A DNA stretch of 64,000 nucleotides from Phymatolithon calcareum (lineage: Eukaryota; Rhodophyta; Florideophyceae; Hapalidiales). This document shows positions 44,241 to 55,935 of this stretch, one piece after another (positions within the stretch are counted from its first letter, which is position 1; each line of letters begins with the position of its first letter). Below the pieces are notes generated by a model. That model was given only the letters and a program-made list of their open reading frames with translations, was not told the DNA's origin and ran no database searches. Location of the stretch: assembly GCA_977006965.1 (NCBI GenBank), contig OZ345375.1, positions 868,001-932,000 on the forward strand. Direction: 5' to 3'. Position numbers and translations under genes: made by a program.

Positions 44241-45902
44241 TGTTAAATATTTGCCACTAAATATGGATTAAATTGAAGGCACGACATTTTAAAAACATAA
44301 AGAAATTTTGGCCATTACCATATAGATGCATACATTTGAAAAACGAGGAAATTCACTACATGGCCACCAAAAATTGGTAAAATTCACTACATGGCCATCT
44401 CTAGCTAAATCTACTACTCATCTGTTACGAGTACGACGGCGCTCTGTAAGCATGTCGTCGTATTCTCTGCAACGCCCGACAAACAACATTCCCCCTCTAA
44501 CCACTCCGAAATCATGGAAAAGAAGGAGCTCTTGCCAAAGGTGGGCCACTACGCTGAATCAAGCTTTGACGACGTTGTCAACGTCGTGATCTCCCACAAC
44601 ACGTCGATGGACAAGGCCCACCTCGTGGCGAAACGCAACAAGTGTGCGAAGCACTTTTGTACGCTTTTAGTCGCTTGGTGCAGCATCGGTATCGCTGGAC
44701 CGGTGGAACAAACACTAGTTCAGGGACGTGTGGATGTTCAAAACCTGGACCAACCAGCATGGGGCCAATACCACGCGTGTAGCAGTCACTGGAGACCAGC
44801 CAGTGCAGGATGATTTGGTGCCGTTTGACCTTGTGGCTAGACCGGGCCGCACGTGCATGAAGCTCTACTTTCCGTCCGAAAAGAGGGCCCGTCACTGCTC
44901 CTCGTGCGGAAACACTGGTCACTTTTCGCAGACCTCCGGGAGACCCAACATCCATAACGTCGTCGAGGCGAAACGAAAACACATCGACAAAGCGGCTCAG
45001 TCCATGATCATGGACCTTACCGCCTGCGATGATGAAGATGCTACTTGCGACAAGGATCTAAAGCGTAGAGCGTAGCGCGCACAACAAATTTTACTGTCCC
45101 ATAGATTGCTTTGACAAACGGATGAGTAGTAGATTTGGCTAGAGTGAGTAATGATAGTACGCTTGACCAGGGGTGAGTAGTAGATTTGGCTAGAGATGGC
45201 CATGTAGTGAATTTTACCAATTTTTGGTGGCCATGTAGTGAATTTCCTCTTTGAAAAACATATATATTTGTCATATGTTTGAAAATTCGAATTTATTCGT
45301 ATATATTCGTATGACAAATATTCGACGATTCTTACTTCTCTATATGCCGAATTTTTGCCTTCTATACATAATTGTAACTCATTCAAAACAACCCAAGAGA
45401 GGAGTAGAGATAGAATGACTTCAAGCAGAAAATGTGGTGTAGTTCTTGATTTCTTGTGAACTGGAGAGACAACAAATTTCATACATGAATGTATGGCGAA
45501 ATTGGCGAATATTCGAGATCTTGAGCGCCATATTCCTGTTCTTCACGATTGAAATGCGGTATATTTCTTGTTCCATCAAGTAGACTGCATGGTCTCCTTC
45601 AAGGAATTGGGTCGAACTTGAACACTTGCGACTTGGTGGCGGAATATTCGCCGCTCTAATAACTCGCATATGGCATGTATATGGTTTTCTGTAAAAACGA
45701 TATTCGAATTTTTTTTCGAACATAATATGTTATGACAAATATAGGTTCTTCAAATGTATGCATCTATATGGTAATGGCCAAAATATTTTTAGGACATTTT
45801 TTAAAAAATGTCGTACATTTTCAATTTAATGCATATTTAGTGGAAAATATTTAACAGTGTTACAATGCAAAGATATGTCAAAACGCACTAAATTCGACGT
45901 TT
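44241..45902. mobile_element. Long-TIR element B with zinc-knuckle gene in plus orientation
   Basis: This copy has the same outer arms and the same nested MITE (about 45250-45748) as element A, in the same order, but its coding core (44500-45075) runs on the plus strand. Its left tip lacks about 40 bp. The 14-bp phrase CCCGCATCCTCCTG borders it on both sides (44229-44242 and 45903-45916), either as a target duplication or as a trace of tandem duplication with element A. Confidence 0.65.
44514..45075 (+). pseudogene. Zinc-knuckle protein remnant of element B
   Basis: The frame from the ATG at 44514 starts MEKKELLPKVGHYAESSFDDVV. It stays open to 44813 but loses similarity after about 44700, where another frame (44728-45075) takes over with VAVTGDQPVQDDLVPFDLV, the partial knuckle CSSCGNTGHFSQTS and an acidic end DLTACDDEDATCDKDLK. 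A frameshift near 44700 explains the change. The protein is probably nucleic-acid-binding, judged only from the knuckle. Confidence 0.55.
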
Positions 45903-45916
45903 CCCGCATCCTCCTG

Positions 45917-48900
45917 CATCAGGTTTTACAAGTTGAAGGTTGATCGGGCTGGGAAGATCATCTGGACAATATAACTCAGTTTGAATGTAAGTGATATGAG
46001 CACTGAAAATGCTCAATTCCAGGTGAACTATTAAATATTTATCGGTCCAAGTTTACATTTTCTTGCTTCAGTTACGTGAAAACAGCTCGTGTTTTCTAGC
46101 GTCTACAAAAACAATTGCTCTTTGTACTCTACGGGTGTATAATTCTACCATGGGGCGGCTCTTCTAATTGTGTTGTAGAATCAATTCATTGAAAGTCAGA
46201 CTCGAGAGTGGGTCTCGAGTCTGGTGCGAAAGCGCAATGAGTTTGTTACACAACCCGTGGTTTTTCCGTCTCACAGGCTTTTGCGCCTGATTTCCGCATC
46301 CAAGATGCTGGTGTAGAACTATTTGAACGTATTGTCACATTATTTCGTTGGATGTAACATGGAACGAAATATGTGACAATGACCATGTTCGGCTACAACA
46401 CTTATTTCGCGAAACTATCCAAGTAGTGGAAAATATACATGGACAGATGCGCGGGACATACAGCAGAATGAGAGGATGCTAAGTTTCGCCAGGTGCAGAG
46501 CATTGTTTCGAACCTTCTACGTTTTGTATGCTTTCTCGGTATCCTACTGGTTTGCTACCGAAAAAGGCGCATTCGGAGACTCACAGCATTTCTTTTTGTT
46601 AACGTCAAGTCGTTCCCCTGCAAAAGCTTCCTCATTCGCGGAGCTTCGATGCGAATACAAGTTGCAAACACCGTTTTGTATTTCTGCCCACGCAACAATT
46701 TTTCGAGTAAATCAGTCGGACTATTGTAAGGGGCCGTCGTCGAATATAATCAGCTTGCGTGGTCAGCTTCAAATTTGTATACGTTGTCCTTCATCGTGCT
46801 TGTGAGGCAATGTCCATCGTTCTCCGCACCATGGCTCATCATTTAATACGAGTCCAAACGTCAAATTGTGGAATGGTATATTTAGACGCACAATCTCGCG
46901 CCTATTTGATCGCTCAGTAATGGAAGACCGTCCGAATGCCAGAGAGGAAAGAACCTCAGACCTTGAACGAATTTTGCTGTACTTGCTCCATCTTCTCGGT
47001 CTTCATCTTGACAGCCGGTAAAAGGACCCGTACAATTGCTTCACGATCAGGGCAAACGTTCATTTTTGACTTGCTTCCTCTTACTAAACTGCATCTTACA
47101 CTCTTTTCCTCACAAAGCGACCGTTTAATGCCAGTGACACGAAACATATTTTGCATTTGAGCTGCGATGCTGGGCACCATAGGAAATCTACCCAGTGGAC
47201 CCCAATCTTTTTCCTCCGCCCTTTTTCCGGGATTTGAGTAGATGATAGAAGCTACAAGAGCATAGCTGCTGAAACGAATCTCCCTTGCAGTCTCATGAGT
47301 GCTTCTGATGGCGTTTAATAAATTGCAAATTCAAAAAAAACATATTTTGCATTCAGCCAGAGCGCAAACATCCATGTTTGACTTCAGAAAAGTCCAGGTT
47401 GCACTTATGCATAAACAACTAATTGATAGGCCAAGCAGGAACCCGGCCCGCAAGTAGAATTTCTGGTGTTATAAGTTTACGGTAGTCGATTCTATTTGGA
47501 AAATAAGAGCACGATGGAGCATGATGGAGCAAGCGGCATAAGTTCTGCCATTCCGCATGGATTAGGGAATGAAATCTTAATCATTTTCACTGCCAATCTA
47601 TCCGATTATGTCGGGTTTTTTGCGCAGTGTTTATACCATGTAAGTCAATCTTTCCAGCTTTCCAACATATATAACTAAGATTTTTCCTAAAACCAAACAC
47701 CAAGCACTTTCAATTATTTTTAGTAGCAATGAAAAGTCAGAGCAATCAGAGGCTTCCAGGCTCCTAACATTAATAGCTGTATTATATCAGAACTCTACTG
47801 GAATTACTTTGTGTGTCCAGTCGCGCCTTTTTCAAATCAAAATTAGTCTCTCTCTGTCATTTACATGCTGTTTCGATCTGGGTATGGATTCAGAACGTAG
47901 CAATAAAGCAGTCCAATATTCATCCACACATTGCGCTCATTACACTGATCCGTGATAATAGTCCCAAATTTATTTAATGCAAACAATGCAAACTCATAGA
48001 CGAAAATTTAAAAAACACTGAAAGCAGTGACTTGTGGTCTCGTTCGCGCACTTCACACGGTGGTTAATACCAAAATATTCACTTCTAGTAAGAGTTCTCC
48101 AAAAAACGAGCATGTTCTATGATAGGGGTTCCAACAGAAGATCGAGGGTAGCGCCTGATTAAGCTTTGCTCGTATCAAAACAATATCAAAATTTTCGGAC
48201 AGAAAGATCAGATCTGTGTATACTATCATACTCTCTTTTGTGGGACTATGATAGTCCCCCAATAGAGGGCATACACGATGCTTAAGGCAGGTGCATTGTT
48301 CTGGCTCATTCACAACAAGTGACACCCACACATTTCATTGTCGCACTTTTGCGATGTACACAGCCTAAATGCACAATCATTTCTTAGTGTGGCAAATAGA
48401 TAGGATCGAACGGAGAAATCTTGGATCTTTGACACGCTGCTAACATCACATAGGTGAAAACAGAATACAGTACAGTCGTCCACAATAAAATACTAATCAA
48501 TTCGATATATTTTTCATCAATGTATTGTTGCACATGCAGTATTTCCTGACTATCTTTTTGTGTGGTACTATCGGCCTACCGGTAGTACCACACGCATACC
48601 ACATCGACGTGCACACCAACCAGTGCCAGCGTTTCTCCTTTCTGGGTGCTCCAACACGGAAACGATGCGCGTCCTTGAGTTTACGGAATTCACTACAGCA
48701 GGGAGCCGCAGTCCTAACCTGTGCGATGACGCTCGGGAACATACGAGATTTTGAACAAATCAGTTACTATTGGAGTCATCTACATCTGCGTTAAGTAGAA
48801 CCAGCTCAAGACAAACAAGTGATAATAAAACAATATGAATATCTTGAAAAACAGAAGAGCGATATTCGCATACGTACCTGCCGACAACTGCTGTAAAGTG

Positions 48901-49395
48901 ATTATCACCCAATAAGTTGCGCCATAACAGAACTTGGAACCTATTTGTAGTTGTCTACTGCACCCAAAAAATGCATTAAATCTAATATTCTTTGCATTCG
49001 AAGCCGTTGCAGTGTGTATGCCTTGAGCTGCTCTGTTGTCGGTGTATGCTGGCGTTGAGGACTTGTACAATAAAAGCATACAATTGCCCCCTGGTTAACA
49101 AGAGAATATGGCAAAAAGAGTCCAATTGCTGAGGAAACATGCCCCGAATCTGCGATATTCAGAAGACGCACCAGTGCCAGACGAGAACAAGTTACCTATC
49201 GAATAACACTGGAAAAATAGGTGGGGAACCAAAATAGTTCTCAAAACGCCTTCTCTGCCGCCTACGCACTGAGTGTGAGGATCTTCCCCTTGGCGCAACT
49301 AAGCGATTCCTCTGCTGTGCGCGGGCTATACAAGTTTCCACCTGGAACTCAATATATGTCACATATGCGCTGAAACGACCCTCAATCAGTTTGCC
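45917..49395. other. Intergenic stretch with small hairpins and an old repeat
   Basis: Hairpins lie at 46331-46380 (18-19-nt arms with one bulge) and 48560-48593 (15-nt arms). The segment 47270-47370 resembles 28660-28750. A minus-strand frame at 47180-46956 is somewhat protein-like but unrecognised, and so are frames at 46476-46805 (plus) and 48525-48794 (plus). No gene is supported. Confidence 0.35.
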
Positions 49396-49396
49396 G

Positions 49397-49675
49397 CACA
49401 ATGTTGCTCGCTGGTAGCAGCTTTTCGAGATGGCTCGGTTGAATACGACCCTATATGTTAAGGAGATTGCAGAGAATCCACTCCTGCGCTGTAGTGGACG
49501 GGCTATGTCATGACGCTAGACTATTGGTAGAGTTGGCACCAAAACGATAGGGAACATGTGCAATGAGAAGCTTCTCGAAGTACTCAAATTCGTGAGCAAT
49601 GAGGGGTGGTTTGAAAACATCCTCAGGCACTAACTTTACTTAGCGTTTTTGGCAATAGAGAAAGAAAGAAAGTGC
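49397..49675 (+). mobile_element. RNase H LINE family, 3' end fragment (copy 6)
   Basis: The fragment starts at GTTGCTCGCTGGTAGCAGC, almost the same point as copy 3. It keeps the phrases GGTTGAATACGACCCTATATG, CACTCCTGCGCTGTAGTGGACGG and AGAGTTGGCACCAAAACG, and ends CAATAGAGAAAGAAAGAAAG. Deletions and stops have destroyed the finger-coding part. No clear target duplication was seen. Confidence 0.7.
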
Positions 49676-50123
49676 AGGAACATGTCGGAAGCACGCTAAA
49701 CGCAACAGGTGTCCAAGATGCTATCGAAGGTGACTGGAAGGTCTCTCCCCAAAGAGACATACGATTCCTCATTCTGCGATAATGAAAGATCGAATCCTCA
49801 TTCAAACGTGTGTATCGCACCTGTGTTCGGCGCTATAATTTGTTTGTTTATATAGACATAGACTTTTGTCGACGTGAAGTGAACTATATTGGAATGAGAA
49901 AGTGTTAAAATTCCCAGCTTCTTCAGCATACCTTTCAAAGTGGGGCACGGGTTTTCTTGAAGTGGAGACATTCTTCTATCATGTTTATGTTTTCCTCATT
50001 CTTGCCGAGCGAGCTCGAACGAAAGCTCGTTTGATTACAAAATTTGGGCATGATCAGCAGGGCATTGTTAAGGGCACAAGTGCGAGCTTAATGCGCTTTT
50101 TCCTAGCCATCTTTTTACCCTCA

Positions 50124-50711
50124 TCAATCAGACAAAACCCCAAGTATTTCTCTGAACAGCTGCTCGGCATCCGGTGCATCCGCGTCAAGCAGATCAGATG
50201 GATTAGCCTTCCTTTTGTTTTCTTCGCCGGTAGCGATCTTCGATAGCAGCCCATGGTGCACATTCTCTTGAACAGGCAACAGTTCGCATCTTGGAAATCC
50301 GGAAAATGCGTTCACTTTGCCAGAGTCATTTGCATCGCGAACGGCATCCGTTTCCAGATCTTCGGAACTGACGAACTGTTTGTAGTCCTCTTCTTTCGAA
50401 CTCATCCCACTTCCTGAATCTTCTTCAAAATGTTCTTCCGGTGGCACTGGAATACCAGCGTCTTCAAGTGCTCTCTCCAGTTGTGCAGTTCGTGCTTGTA
50501 ATCTTCGAATTGCTCGCATGTTGGCACGATTAAGAGTGAACAGTGCGTGAAGCTGTGTCTTTCGGCGTGCACGTGATCGCTTGGCTGCCTCCGAGTTCTG
50601 CTTCTTGCGGATGGCAGGCTTCATGAATTCTGGTGCACCGCGCACGGACAATGGCGGAACAAATGGCGGTTGCCATGTCCTTTCTTGTCTGGTGCCCGAA
50701 GAGTAATGCAT
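50124..50711 (-). CDS. bZIP transcription factor, intronless family member
   Basis: The product has 195 residues, from the ATG at 50711. It carries the same front motif as the other three genes (SVRGAPEFMKPAIRKKQN) running straight into the basic region NSEAAKRSRARRK, without the intron that splits this place in its relatives. The zipper (about residues 60-90) has MRAIRRLQARTAQLERALEDAG. An acidic Ser/Glu-rich middle follows, and the tail DAPDAEQLFREILGVLSD is a diverged form of the family tail. Asn and Arg of the basic region are intact. Loss of the intron suggests it is an older or retro-derived paralogue. Target genes are unknown. Confidence 0.9.
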   Translation of the reverse strand: MHYSSGTRQERTWQPPFVPPLSVRGAPEFMKPAIRKKQNSEAAKRSRARRKTQLHALFTLNRANMRAIRRLQARTAQLERALEDAGIPVPPEEHFEEDSGSGMSSKEEDYKQFVSSEDLETDAVRDANDSGKVNAFSGFPRCELLPVQENVHHGLLSKIATGEENKRKANPSDLLDADAPDAEQLFREILGVLSD

Positions 50712-53700
50712 TCTGTCTTTTCGAAGTCGTCAAGACGCAAGGGCTTTCGTCCAGGGTTGTCGTATAGAGTCGAACAAATGAGAAGGAAATGCGGACCTTA
50801 TATAGGGTGTATCTGTTCCACAGGAATTATAGTTCATGAGCAGTTGTACAATGTAAGCCACCGATGCAATGTGATGCTGCATTTCCCAATTCGATCTCAT
50901 TCCTTTAAACACAGCACAGCAGTTAATACGTTGAAATGGAGAATTGGCCAGTAACACAGCTCTAAATGTCTGGAATTTCAACAACTGCTGAGTAATGACA
51001 TTGGAAGGGAGGGAGATCACTTAAGTTGTAGTCTCTTTATTCAGAGGATGAGAAGCGAGAACGAACCCATAAGCTCGATTTCGACGCGATATTGCTGCAT
51101 CTTTGACCTCGCAAGGTAATCATGTCAACAAAAAACAACTAGGACTTTCTACCATACGCAGCAACTGTGATGGGTATCATCCCATTCTCGTTGCTACGCC
51201 TTGATACGACAGAAAACGACGGCACTGACCTGATCTCTTGGACTCTCGCATTCCTAAGTTCATGCAGACAATAATCTTAGAGTTAGACCTCCTCCTCTGC
51301 AGCGGATGCAGCCCGTCTACGCAACTCAAAACTTTCCTGAGCTCCTGTTGCATGTTTCCTTATTGCACTTTTAGTACATTTCTATTCGACCGAGAAAATA
51401 AAGTGGTGTGAAATCATACTCCTCCGTACAGTGCGTTGCTGAAATGTCTTTTCAACTACACGTGTGATCTGGAGAGCATCAAAATAGACCCAAGGATGGC
51501 GCGGCTTGTGTTCTATATTTTGAGTTCTGTGTCATCCTTATTACCGTTTTGCATAGTGCATTCCAGCTCGGTCTAGTAGTAGTCGATACAAGCCAATGAT
51601 GTTGTGTGGTTGGAAAAATTGCTGTTGTCCCGAGAATTGCTCTTGGAAAACAAAGCAATTGACGTCATCCTTGCCTCCCTGGTACTCTGCCGCCGAAGCC
51701 CTCCGGAGCGGAAGTGTGGACAGCGAAAGTTCGAGAACGCTGATCGAGATTTTTCCAATTCACCGCCATCCAATTTGCAAGCACAAGTCAATTCAGGTTC
51801 CTTGAGATCCATTTCCGTTTATTCCAAGGACATCACAATTAGTTCTTCCCTTCATATTCCGCCTTGTCCACGGATACATGCTAAAGCTGTGCACATTGGA
51901 TGCACTGGACAACCAGAGTTCGCGTGCGTACATGTTAGGAGCCCCTTGCGCACGAGTCCTGATATCGCAAGTGACAAGAGCTCTTCGATGGCGGCGATAG
52001 GGGTACCCAACGCTCGACTTTTGAATCATCTAATAGTTGACCTGGATCGACTGCTCTGGATTGATTTAGAACGACATCGTATAAAAGGGAGATCGGTTAC
52101 CCCACCGATCACTACCTTATTCTAGGACATATTAGGAGAAATCGTTTCAAGTCACGAGCTTTTTTTAGGAACGATCTGACCGAGGTAGAAACTAAGCTCG
52201 CCAAAAAAGTATTTGACCAGTATTTATTCTTCTCCGTCATCTTTTCCGACGGTAAGAAATATGCTTTCCATCGAAATCGAAAGCCTTTTTTGCGCACTGA
52301 CGAGCGGACTCTGCGCTTGCTCTCAATTCTTCGCCTCCTCGCTAGGGATGTCTCGAGGTTCTGAGACCAACAGGAGAAACGTTTTTTGTTAGGGGTACGG
52401 CTCCGTAACTGACTACGATAAGTAATCATTGGACAACTAAAATAGACAGTAACAACTGAAACATATGTCCACATAAGGAGTATTTGAATTCTTATTACGC
52501 AAGCAACTCTATCTCGGGTCACCACATTGCCTAACACAAGCCGGCGACAACCGGTCTGACTTGCTTCTCGTGTTTCCGTGTTCTAGACTAGCCTCCACGG
52601 ATTCTTGCAAATGGGCAATGTGGACTGTAGTCGCCCATTGTGAAAATCCACTATTCCCAAGACCATGCTCCGTCATTCATTACGCCGTAGAAAAAACTGT
52701 TGTATGTTGTGTGATACAGCACACTGCGCGGATTCTTTACAACAACTTCCATTGCTCTTTAATCTCTGTTGCTCTTTAATCTCTGGTGTGTCCAGAAAGG
52801 CACTGGTCCGATGAGACTTTTGAATTGACAGATCTTTCTCATGACAAAAATATTTACATCATAAGAAAAAAATAGCCCTCGATGAAAAATCGCAGTGTTG
52901 CAGTCTCGATTTACAATGTACTGTAAAAGAGGACTTTACAGCTGTGGAATCTTCAAGAGAGCCTTGAGCATCTTTGATACAACTCAGCTTTCATGACGTG
53001 AACCCTAAAGCTCATCCTGCATAACGTAATATCGACATGATGTGTTGCATTGCGCTGTGAAAAGGTACAGTTCTGCTGTGCTCGCACGCTCCCACGGAGC
53101 AGGGAGCAGGGAGCAAGTTGCTCCCTAGGAACCCGAAATTAGCAAATCATATACCTCCGCCTGGTCGATACTCTCATTCTCTTGGGCATGATTCTCGCAG
53201 CGAATGCGCGCAGCTTGCAAGACTAACTTCCTATTTCCGAAAATGTGGAGCTGTTTTGTTACACCTCTCGCGTTCGTTTCTAAAAATTCACTATGGCGGC
53301 CTTAGAGCCGTGATCATGTCTGCGCGGAGAAAAGCTCCGTCATGAACGCCCGGCTTTGCCGACACAGCTATGAACGTGGCACCAATATGAGAGTGCGGGT
53401 TGGCATGCTGAGGGTCAGATTTCCCTGCCATGTAATACACGCAGCCGCGCGCAGCACAGGATCTCTGCTGTTGCTGCGCAGCGACGCGTCCCACAAGAGG
53501 CGTGCTGGAGGCAGAGAAGGCACTCGGGATGCAGTAAGTTTTCTCCACCATAATCGCTGCTATCCGCATTAGGAGAAAAGGCAAAATGAATGAACACTTT
53601 GGGTCACACATTAGAGAGGACTTGCTTTTTGTTGACGTGAGGGTCAACATGGACGATGTTCGCAGCTCCGCGGGAAACCGCGAATAATGTTCCCCGTTCT

Positions 53701-53727
53701 GTCATTTTGGATATCATATGAACTGTA
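50712..53727. other. Intergenic stretch with coding-like scraps and a repeat
   Basis: An open plus-strand frame at 52065-52364 (99 codons, no ATG) reads REIGYPTDHYLILGHIRRN and then a basic stretch. The T-D-H-Y-L-I phrase is like the end of a LINE endonuclease, but this is weak. The plus frame at 51604-52125 is unrecognised. The segment 53410-53570 repeats 22140-22310. A small direct repeat (TTGCTCTTTAATCTCTG twice) lies at 52752-52785. Confidence 0.3.
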
Positions 53728-53871
53728 ATGCGGGCTCAGAAATTTTGTTACTCACCAACCCAGCCCCGGTTTCCGTCTACCGCGCCCACGAAAATTTACA
53801 GATCTGTTGTCGAAAGGGACGTCAATCCTGCAGTCAAAGTTGCGTGCAGAGGCGGCAATCGCGAGCCCAAA

Positions 53872-54885
53872 ATGCCGCGTTCTCGCGTCCGCGCTCACCT
53901 GTACACAGACGGCGGTGGGTGGGGCTTGCCCACGATCGACGCCGACGGACTCGCGGCGCATGCACTGCTACGATTTGCCGGCATCGAGTATGCCAGCGTG
54001 TCCGGTGCCCCGCGGTCGCTGACCTCCTCACATCAGCTTCCAGTAGTGATCTTCGAGGGTGGTGAGGCGGGGCCTTCATCCGACGAGCCTGCGATGGCGG
54101 CCGGTCTGGGTAGTCTAATCGGGCAAATGACTGCGAATCGTGCATTACCAGATCCCAATGCTCATCTCACGCCATTCATGGCGGCCGAATCAACAGCGTT
54201 TGCAACTCTCGTCGCCGCACGTCTCGATCCGGCCCGCATGTACGAGCTCTTTGTCGACGACGCCAACTACGCGGACGCGTTCCGTGCACTGAGTCCTGTG
54301 AACGTGTCGTGGCCCCTCAACCGCATCATCCCGATGCTGCGCCGTCGTGAGATCATGCAATCACTGGCTGGAAAGGATGCAGATGCACTTCTGTTTGACG
54401 CCGGCATCGTTCTCGCCGCTCTGAGCACGCGTCTAGGTGAGCGGTCGAAGTATTTTTATGGCGACACTCCGTCCGTTCTGGATGCTGTTGTATTCGGGCA
54501 GCTGGCTGTGGCGCTGTTAGTTCCGTTGACCCGTCCACGATTACGCGCGCTGATTGCGGGATATCCGAACCTCATGCAGTTTGTGGATCGTATTCGGATG
54601 GAATATTTTAAGGACGATAGTGCACAGTGGACTGGCGTGATGAACAAAGATGAGGCGGCTGAGCTTTGCCGTGCGGAGGCGGAGCGGCGTGCGGAAGAGG
54701 AGTCGAGTCGAAGGGCTGCAGAACAGCGGGAGAGGGAGGCGAGAAATGGGGCACCGCCTCCATCGTCGGAAACACCGGAGGAAAGCGAGAGAAAACGCGG
54801 AAATCTGTATTTTATCTGGGCTTCAGTTGCCGTTTTTGCTGCACATATGCTTCTCTCCAATGAGATTGAGTTGAATCTCCAGTAG
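53872..54885 (+). CDS. Metaxin-like outer mitochondrial membrane protein
   Basis: Metaxins are GST-fold proteins of the mitochondrial outer membrane that work with the SAM complex in beta-barrel protein import. From the ATG at 53872 the product has 337 residues. An upstream in-frame ATG at 53728 would add 48 residues but does not look conserved. The front WGLPTIDADGLAAHALLRFAGIEY matches the metaxin/SAM37 thioredoxin-like N-domain. The middle YFYGDTPSVLDAVVFGQLA is the classic GST C-domain motif shared by metaxins. A Glu/Arg-rich coiled-coil stretch and a C-terminal membrane segment (LYFIWASVAVFAAHMLL) follow, so it is tail-anchored. It converges with CSN7, with 162 bp between the stops. Confidence 0.8.
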   Translation: MPRSRVRAHLYTDGGGWGLPTIDADGLAAHALLRFAGIEYASVSGAPRSLTSSHQLPVVIFEGGEAGPSSDEPAMAAGLGSLIGQMTANRALPDPNAHLTPFMAAESTAFATLVAARLDPARMYELFVDDANYADAFRALSPVNVSWPLNRIIPMLRRREIMQSLAGKDADALLFDAGIVLAALSTRLGERSKYFYGDTPSVLDAVVFGQLAVALLVPLTRPRLRALIAGYPNLMQFVDRIRMEYFKDDSAQWTGVMNKDEAAELCRAEAERRAEEESSRRAAEQREREARNGAPPPSSETPEESERKRGNLYFIWASVAVFAAHMLLSNEIELNLQ

Positions 54886-55047
54886 TTAAGGTTCTCAAGT
54901 AAAATAACTCACAAATAACACGGACCAGCTCCATGCTACAATAATGCCACTGTGCTCTGTTATACTGAGAGTTTTCTCCAGTGGTCTCGTAGTAAGACTC
55001 TTCAGTACATACGCCTCGCCAATGCATTTGCGTTCTACTCCATTCCA

Positions 55048-55935
55048 TCACATCTCAAATCGCGAACGAATCGACCGACCTCCAGGGAGACGCCATCCAT
55101 CAGAGCTACCTCCAGGTCCAGATGATCCATGCCTGCGCAAGCCGCGGTCGCGAGAGCTACCGGGACCCCTGTCGAACGAACTGCCCGGTCCACGATCGCG
55201 CGAGCTGCCAGGGAGGCGATCGCGCGAACGGCCTGGTCCCAGGTCACGTGAACTGCCAGGACCGGGGGTGGTGGATGCGACATCCGCCCGGATATTTCCC
55301 GCCGTCTGCTGCACATACGCCCGTTCGCGAGCTGCGGCAGCCGTTTCCTGCTTCATGCGAGCGATGTTCTGATCTATTTGCTGTACAATTGCTTCTGCAC
55401 TAGCGGCCCAATTCGAGAGAAGGTTGTGCATATCGGCGATGCCGGAGTGAGGCACGACATCGCGGCCGACGGCAGAGATGACCTCGACAAGCTCGGCACG
55501 CTGATCCAGGCGCGCACGAATCAGCCCGACATACACGGCATCTAATACGGCGTCCTCCACGTCGCGCACAGATGTCACCTCGAGGCAGGCGCGCAGTTGG
55601 TCGTATGTGATGATGTTGGATTGGTTTGCCAGAGACACCACGCTCAGACGACGCAGTTTGCGGATGTGCGCGTCGGAGAGCTCCGGGAAACGTTGCTTGC
55701 CTGCGGAATATTCGGCGTACGTGTCGTACGCGAAGAGGCGGAGTAGATCTAGTGACGGCTGGTGTGGTGTGGATGCCAGTGCGACTATAGACGGCGCGTC
55801 GAGTAAGTCGCCGAATACATGTAGTGACGGGTCACCGGTGGCTGCTAGACAGAGAGAGGCAGCCTCTGCACCGGAAACAGTTTCTGCGAGGGAGAGGTAC
55901 TTGTCAAGAACGGCGACCCCGCCGTCTTCGAGCAT
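55048..55935 (-). CDS. CSN7: COP9 signalosome subunit 7 (PCI domain)
   Basis: CSN7 is a PCI-domain subunit of the COP9 signalosome, which removes NEDD8 from cullins and so controls cullin-RING ubiquitin ligases. The first ATG in the frame is at 55935, giving 295 residues. The sequence LDKYLSLAETVSGAEAASLC and HVFGDLLDAPSI matches the helical front. FPELSDAHIRKLRRLSVVSLA, ITYDQLRACLEV and VRDVEDAVLDAVYVGLIRARLDQ matches the PCI winged-helix part. A coiled-coil tail follows, then an unusual C-terminal Ser/Arg/Asp/Gly/Pro repeat (units of the type PGSSRDRG). It is divergent from lipoyl synthase with 183 bp between the ATGs, so the two probably share a promoter region. Confidence 0.88.
   Translation of the reverse strand: MLEDGGVAVLDKYLSLAETVSGAEAASLCLAATGDPSLHVFGDLLDAPSIVALASTPHQPSLDLLRLFAYDTYAEYSAGKQRFPELSDAHIRKLRRLSVVSLANQSNIITYDQLRACLEVTSVRDVEDAVLDAVYVGLIRARLDQRAELVEVISAVGRDVVPHSGIADMHNLLSNWAASAEAIVQQIDQNIARMKQETAAAARERAYVQQTAGNIRADVASTTPGPGSSRDLGPGRSRDRLPGSSRDRGPGSSFDRGPGSSRDRGLRRHGSSGPGGSSDGWRLPGGRSIRSRFEM

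Noticed and set aside
48222-48255. Short inverted repeat ACTATCATA/TATGATAGT
   Set aside because: Nine-nt arms with a 16-nt loop are expected by chance in this much sequence and it lacks the tight centre of the long hairpins.
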